Made by a program: the position numbers and the translations under genes. The notes beneath the pieces were generated by a model, which did no database searches, had not been told where the DNA came from, and was given only the letters and a program-made list of their open reading frames with translations. 64,000 bases of DNA, from contig NZ_JQLN01000007.1 in NCBI RefSeq assembly GCF_000744225.1, forward strand, positions 558,001-622,000, in the 5' to 3' direction. Shown in pieces: positions 59,970 to 64,000 of the stretch. The stretch is from Kitasatospora mediocidica KCTC 9733. GTDB lineage: Bacteria > Actinomycetota > Actinomycetes > Streptomycetales > Streptomycetaceae. Positions within the stretch are counted from its first letter, which is position 1, and every line of letters starts with the position of its first letter.

Positions 59970-62900
59970 ATGATCGGCTGGCGTAAAGCTCAGCTAGCAG
60001 CCGTCACTCTCACCGCCGCCTCTGTTGTCCTGGCCATCGGGACCAGCGCGAACGGCGCCCCGCTGCCCTCCGCTCCGAGCGCGCAGTCGCTCTCGGAGAG
60101 CGGCGCACCGGCCCCGGTGATCGTGATTTTGAAGGACCAGATCACCAGTGCCCCGGCCGACGCCGGACACCTCGGCGCGCGCAAGCAGCGCACCGAGTCC
60201 GCGCAGGCTCCGCTGCTCGCGCGGGTCAAGGCCAACGGCGGCACCAACGTCAAGAGCTTCGTGGTCGGGAACGCGTTCTCCGCCACGGTCAGCCCGGCGT
60301 TGCGCGCCTCGCTGGCGGCGGACCCCGCAGTCGCCTCGGTCGTCGCCGACGAGACCGTCACCGTGACCCCGCCGACCGCCGGCGCCACCACGAACACCAC
60401 CGCCGGCGCCAAGGCCCCGGCCGCCGCGCCGGCCACCAAGGCCGCGCCCGCCGCCGCCCCGAGCACCGAGAACGCGACGAACACGGTCTGCCCGACCGAC
60501 CCGTCGAAGCCGCTGCTCGAGCCCGAGGCGCTGTACTCCACGCACGTCGCCAGCGCCCCCGGCGCCCCCGGCGCGAGCGAGCTCGCCGACGGCACCGGCG
60601 TCAAGGTCGCCTACATCGCCGACGGCCTGGACGTGAACAACCCGGACTTCACCCGGGTCAACGGCAAGAGCGCGATCATCGACCACCAGGACTTCTCCGG
60701 TGACGGCTGGGACGCGCCCAGCGGCGCGGCCGAGGCCTTCGGTGACGCCTCCGCGATGATCGCCCAGGGCCGCCAGGTCTACGACGTCTCGAAGTTCGTC
60801 AACGCCAGCCACCCGCTCCCCGCGGGCTGCAACATCCGCGTCCAGGGCATCGCGCCCGGCGCCTCGCTGGTGGCCCTCAAGGCCGGCGGCGACCTGTTCC
60901 CGAACTCCGCGATCCTGCAGTCGATCGACTACGCCGTCTCGGTGGCCCACGTCGACGTGCTGAACGAGTCGTTCGGCAGCAACATCGTCCCGGACAGCGG
61001 CGCGCACGACACCATCTCGCTCTTCAACGACATGGCTGTCGCGGCGGGCGTCACGGTGACGGTCTCCAGCGGCGACGCGGGCGTGAACGGCACCATCGGT
61101 ACCCCGTCGGCCGACCCGCTGGTGATTTCCGCCGGCGCCTCGACCGACAACGAGAACTACCAGCAGACCGGTTACGGCGCCGCTCAGTTCTCGAACGGCA
61201 CCTGGGCCAACAACCGCATCTCGGCGCTCTCCTCCGGCGGCATCACCCAGGCCGGCAAGACCGTCGACCTGGTCGCCCCCGGTGAGTCGGACTGGGCGCT
61301 CTGCTCGCCCGACACGAGCAAGTACACCGAGTGCACCAACTACAACGGTGGCGCGGCCTCGATCCAGCCCTTCGGCGGGACCAGCCAGGCCGCCCCGATG
61401 ACCGCCGGCGCCGCCGCCGTCGTCATCGAGGCCTACCGCAACGGCCACCACGGCACCTCGCCCACCCCCGCGGTGGTCAAGGCGCTGCTCACCGGCACCG
61501 CCCAGGACCTGGGCCTGCCGGCCCAGGAGCAGGGCGCCGGTCTGCTGAACGTGCGTGCGGCGGCCGAGGCCGCCGAGGGTTACCAGGCGGGCACCGGCTC
61601 CGACAAGAGCCAGACCGTCGCGGTCACCTCCGGCCAGGTCGACATCACCGGCGCGCCCGGCTCGACCCACACCGCGAACGTCACCGTGGCGAACACCGGC
61701 AACAAGCCGGCCACCGTCAGCGGCTCGACCCGCACCTTCGCCCCGCAGTCCGACGCCGTGCAGACCGTGGCGCTGAACTCCACCACTGACCCGACGTTCA
61801 AGTACGCCACCAACGGCGCCACTTGGGTTTCGCACAAGGTGACGTTCAACGTCCCGTCCGGCGCCGACCGGCTCGCCGCGTCAATAGCGTGGCAGGGTGC
61901 CCCCCAGAAGAACGGCGCCTCCACGGTCACCCCCGTGGTCCGTCTGACGCTGATCGACCCGTCCGGCCGCTACGAGACCAACACCCGTCCGCAGGGCGGC
62001 GCGGTCTCGCCGAACTTCGGCCTGGTCGACGTTCCGAGCCCGGCCGCCGGTACCTGGACCGGGATCCTCTACACCCCGGCCGGCACCGCCGGCTTCACCG
62101 GCCCGGTCCAGCTGGACACCGCGACCCAGCGCGCGGTCCCGGCCGGCCAGGTCAGCCCGCAGGTCACCACCCTGGCCCCCGGCCAGAGCAAGACCCTGCA
62201 CGTGCAGCTCACCACCCCGGCGAGCAGCGGTGACGCCGCCCAGTCGATCGTCGTGTCGAGCTCGAACGGCTACACCACCAGCGTGCCGGTCATCCTGCGC
62301 AGCCTGGTCGACACCTCGAACAACGGCGGCACCTTCACCGGTTCGATCACCGGTGGCAACGGCCGCGCCTCGTCGCCCGCGCAGAGCTTCACCTACGCGT
62401 TCGACGTGCCGAAGGGCAAGAAGGACATCCAGGTCGGCCTGACCCTGAGCAAGGACCCGAACCTGCTCCTCCAGGGCGCCCTGATCACGCCGAACGGCAC
62501 CCCGGCGGACATCGAGTCCAACGGCTCGATCAACAACCAGGGCACCGTCACCAGCACGGGTCTCGGCGTCTCGACCACCGCGGTCAACCCCGCGGCCGGC
62601 CGCTGGCGCTTCGTGGTGGTCGTGCTCAACCCGGTCTCCGGCTCCGAGCTCAGCCAGTCGTACACCGGCAAGATCGGCTTCGACCAGGACCAGGCCACCG
62701 CGGCCGGCCTGCCGAACAGCACCTCCACCAAGCTGAAGGCCGGTCAGCCGACCGCGCTGACGGTGCAGTACACCAACAACACCGGTGCCACCCAGCAGGT
62801 CCAGGCGGACGGCCGACTGACCAACCTGGTCGACGTCCCGCTGGTCCCGTTCGGCACCTCGGGCACGGTGGCCCTGCCGCTGACCCCGACCTCCTCGGTC

Positions 62901-63455
62901 CCCAACTTCATCGTGCCCCCGGGCACCACGAAGCTGACCGGCGTGGCCGCCTCCTCCACCAAGGCCCAGCTGGAGCTCTCCGGAACGGCCGGCTCGCCGG
63001 ACCTCTTCGGTGACCTCAAGCAGGCCCAGGGCGGCAACACCATCTCGGTCGTGACCGACAACGGCAGCGCCTCGCAGCCGATCCTGTCGGGCTACTGGAG
63101 CACCTACGTCCAGCAGATCGGCCCGTTCACCAACGCCGGCGCCCCGGCGGGCACCGCGACGATCACCGCGACCGCCCACACCCAGGCGTTCGACACGGCG
63201 CTCACCTCGAGCACCGGTGACCCGTTCGCCGCCTCCTGGAACGCCACCGCCGCGCAGCCGACCCCCGTGGTCGTCGCGCCCGGTGCCACCGGCAGCCTGC
63301 AGGTCACCATCACGCCGACCGGCGCGAAGGGCAGCACCGTGCACGGCGTGCTGTACCTGGTCTCCGGCCCGGCCGGTACGGCCACCGCGAACAGCTTCCT
63401 CGGGACCACCGGTTCCGTGCTCGCCGCGATCCCGTACAGCTACACGGTGAACTAG
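59970..63455 (+). CDS. Very large secreted S8-like (subtilase) protein with altered active site
   Basis: 1161 aa from ATG 59970 (GAAGGG 6 nt upstream; the ATG at 59964 abuts it). Signal peptide 1-~31, an I9-like propeptide (VIVILKDQITSAPADAG...), an Ala/Pro linker, then a subtilase-like domain: Asp218 in YIADGLD, oxyanion Asn332 in VLNESFG, Ser472 in GGTSQAAP. The HGTH segment is replaced by GAAEAFGDAS (Glu255, Phe257, Asp259): no His where subtilases have theirs. About 600 residues of beta-rich C-terminal domains follow. May be inactive, a binding protein, or use a different triad. Confidence 0.85.
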   Translation: MIGWRKAQLAAVTLTAASVVLAIGTSANGAPLPSAPSAQSLSESGAPAPVIVILKDQITSAPADAGHLGARKQRTESAQAPLLARVKANGGTNVKSFVVGNAFSATVSPALRASLAADPAVASVVADETVTVTPPTAGATTNTTAGAKAPAAAPATKAAPAAAPSTENATNTVCPTDPSKPLLEPEALYSTHVASAPGAPGASELADGTGVKVAYIADGLDVNNPDFTRVNGKSAIIDHQDFSGDGWDAPSGAAEAFGDASAMIAQGRQVYDVSKFVNASHPLPAGCNIRVQGIAPGASLVALKAGGDLFPNSAILQSIDYAVSVAHVDVLNESFGSNIVPDSGAHDTISLFNDMAVAAGVTVTVSSGDAGVNGTIGTPSADPLVISAGASTDNENYQQTGYGAAQFSNGTWANNRISALSSGGITQAGKTVDLVAPGESDWALCSPDTSKYTECTNYNGGAASIQPFGGTSQAAPMTAGAAAVVIEAYRNGHHGTSPTPAVVKALLTGTAQDLGLPAQEQGAGLLNVRAAAEAAEGYQAGTGSDKSQTVAVTSGQVDITGAPGSTHTANVTVANTGNKPATVSGSTRTFAPQSDAVQTVALNSTTDPTFKYATNGATWVSHKVTFNVPSGADRLAASIAWQGAPQKNGASTVTPVVRLTLIDPSGRYETNTRPQGGAVSPNFGLVDVPSPAAGTWTGILYTPAGTAGFTGPVQLDTATQRAVPAGQVSPQVTTLAPGQSKTLHVQLTTPASSGDAAQSIVVSSSNGYTTSVPVILRSLVDTSNNGGTFTGSITGGNGRASSPAQSFTYAFDVPKGKKDIQVGLTLSKDPNLLLQGALITPNGTPADIESNGSINNQGTVTSTGLGVSTTAVNPAAGRWRFVVVVLNPVSGSELSQSYTGKIGFDQDQATAAGLPNSTSTKLKAGQPTALTVQYTNNTGATQQVQADGRLTNLVDVPLVPFGTSGTVALPLTPTSSVPNFIVPPGTTKLTGVAASSTKAQLELSGTAGSPDLFGDLKQAQGGNTISVVTDNGSASQPILSGYWSTYVQQIGPFTNAGAPAGTATITATAHTQAFDTALTSSTGDPFAASWNATAAQPTPVVVAPGATGSLQVTITPTGAKGSTVHGVLYLVSGPAGTATANSFLGTTGSVLAAIPYSYTVN

Positions 63456-63472
63456 TCACACCCCGCACAGAA

Positions 63473-63508
63473 GCCGAGGCCGTCCCGGGAGACCGGGGCG
63501 GCCTCGGC
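63473..63508 (+). terminator. Hairpin terminator after the S8-like gene
   Basis: 16-bp stem with one G-U pair: gccgaggccgtcccgg (63473-63488) with ccggggcggcctcggc (63493-63508), loop gaga. Confidence 0.85.
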
Positions 63509-63539
63509 CGCGTTCCGGCCCGCGTGACATCCTCACCTG

Positions 63540-64000
63540 ATGAACGCCGCTCCCCCGCCCACCGACGCCGCCCGCCGCAACCCGATCGGGGCACACGTCC
63601 CGGTCGCCGGACGCGGGCTGGTCGGCACCGGTCTCGCCTACGCGCGGGAGATCGGCGGCGAGGCGGTCCAGGTCTTCGTCGCCAACCCGCGCGGCTGGGC
63701 GACCCCCGCCGGGAACCCGGCCCAGGACGAAGCGTTCCGGGCCGCCTGCGCCGAGCAGTCGATCCCCGCCTACGTGCACGCGCCCTACCTGATCAACTTC
63801 GGCTCGGACAGCCCCGCCACCCGCGAGCGCTCCACCGCCTCGCTGCGCCACTCACTGCTGCGCGGCCACGCGATCGGCGCGCTGGGCGTCGTCGTGCACA
63901 CCGGCTCGGCCGTCGGCACCGCGCCGGACGGCGGCTCCCGCTACGCCGAGGCGATGGCCCAGGTCCGCGCGGACGTCCGCCCGTTGCTGGACGAACTGGA
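63540..64000 (+). CDS. nfo: Endonuclease IV (AP endonuclease), 3' part cut off
   Basis: 153 aa visible from ATG 63540 (no strong ribosome-binding site). Entry IGAHVPVAGRGL and QVFVANPRGW, followed by AYVHAPYLINF and VVHTGSAVG, match the TIM-barrel family 2 AP endonucleases with metal His residues in HVP and VHTG. Cuts at abasic sites in base-excision repair. Gene continues beyond the window. Confidence 0.88.
   Translation, partial: MNAAPPPTDAARRNPIGAHVPVAGRGLVGTGLAYAREIGGEAVQVFVANPRGWATPAGNPAQDEAFRAACAEQSIPAYVHAPYLINFGSDSPATRERSTASLRHSLLRGHAIGALGVVVHTGSAVGTAPDGGSRYAEAMAQVRADVRPLLDEL

Overview
High-GC DNA with dense gene packing, frequent ATGA/GTGA/TGATG start-stop overlaps, many GTG (and a few TTG) starts and long antisense reading frames: a Streptomycetaceae actinomycete (Streptomyces, Kitasatospora or Streptacidiphilus). 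Two sedolisin (S53) peptidases, a neprosin-type glutamic peptidase and a urease/ammonium-channel operon lie in one window. Both peptidase families are usually acid-active, so an acid-tolerant relative is plausible, but this is inference. No tRNA, rRNA, CRISPR array, insertion sequence or replication origin was recognised.

Layout. 1-2.0 kb: the 5' two thirds of a secreted ribosome-inactivating protein (RIP) gene, divergent from a quinone-oxidoreductase-like gene, with a perfect 14-bp inverted repeat between them. 2.0-5.2 kb: a PPOX-type flavin protein coupled to a flavohemoglobin-like protein, then an orphan LuxR-type response regulator. 5.4-12.3 kb: S53 peptidase, a two-gene ABC transporter, a GDPD-type membrane protein, a Gly/His-rich one-helix protein and a DUF4436 membrane protein. 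12.5-17.0 kb: sulfotransferase, MFS transporter, sugar epimerase and glycosyltransferase.

17.0-24.1 kb is the best candidate for an undescribed system. A 26-codon ORF without Cys, Ser or Thr is followed on the same strand by a stand-alone YcaO protein, a methyltransferase, an Fe(II)/2-oxoglutarate dioxygenase and a second methyltransferase. A convergent XRE-TPR regulator and a divergent secreted neprosin-like prolyl endopeptidase follow. This looks like a RiPP locus, and the chemistry open to the YcaO enzyme is unusual if the small ORF is its substrate.

24.2-30.4 kb: polar amino acid ABC transporter parts (no ATPase gene) and a large Agd3-like polysaccharide deacetylase with an internal Fn3-like insertion and Ig-like repeats. 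30.4-33.7 kb: a Ni/Co transporter behind a cobalamin riboswitch, an ArsR regulator, a small membrane protein and an SDR protein lacking the catalytic Tyr. 33.9-35.7 kb: MOSC-reductase-ferredoxin fusion. 36.1-44.6 kb: urease operon ureA-[CbiX/SirB-like]-ureB-ureC-ureF-ureG-ureD followed by two amt genes. It has no ureE; the inserted chelatase-like protein has a His-rich tail. Both Amt proteins carry Glu in place of the first pore His.

44.6-48.4 kb: ICMT-type methyltransferase, AEC permease, GNAT acetyltransferase and a second S53 peptidase. 48.6-58.1 kb: a signalling/conflict-like island with a GT-B-like protein, an NB-ARC/TPR protein with a possible N-terminal amyloid-type motif, a vWA surface protein and its membrane partner, and a PAS-GAF-PP2C-HATPase protein. 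58.1-64.0 kb: acyl-CoA synthetase-like protein, a very large S8-like peptidase with a non-canonical active site, and the 5' part of an endonuclease IV gene cut by the window end.
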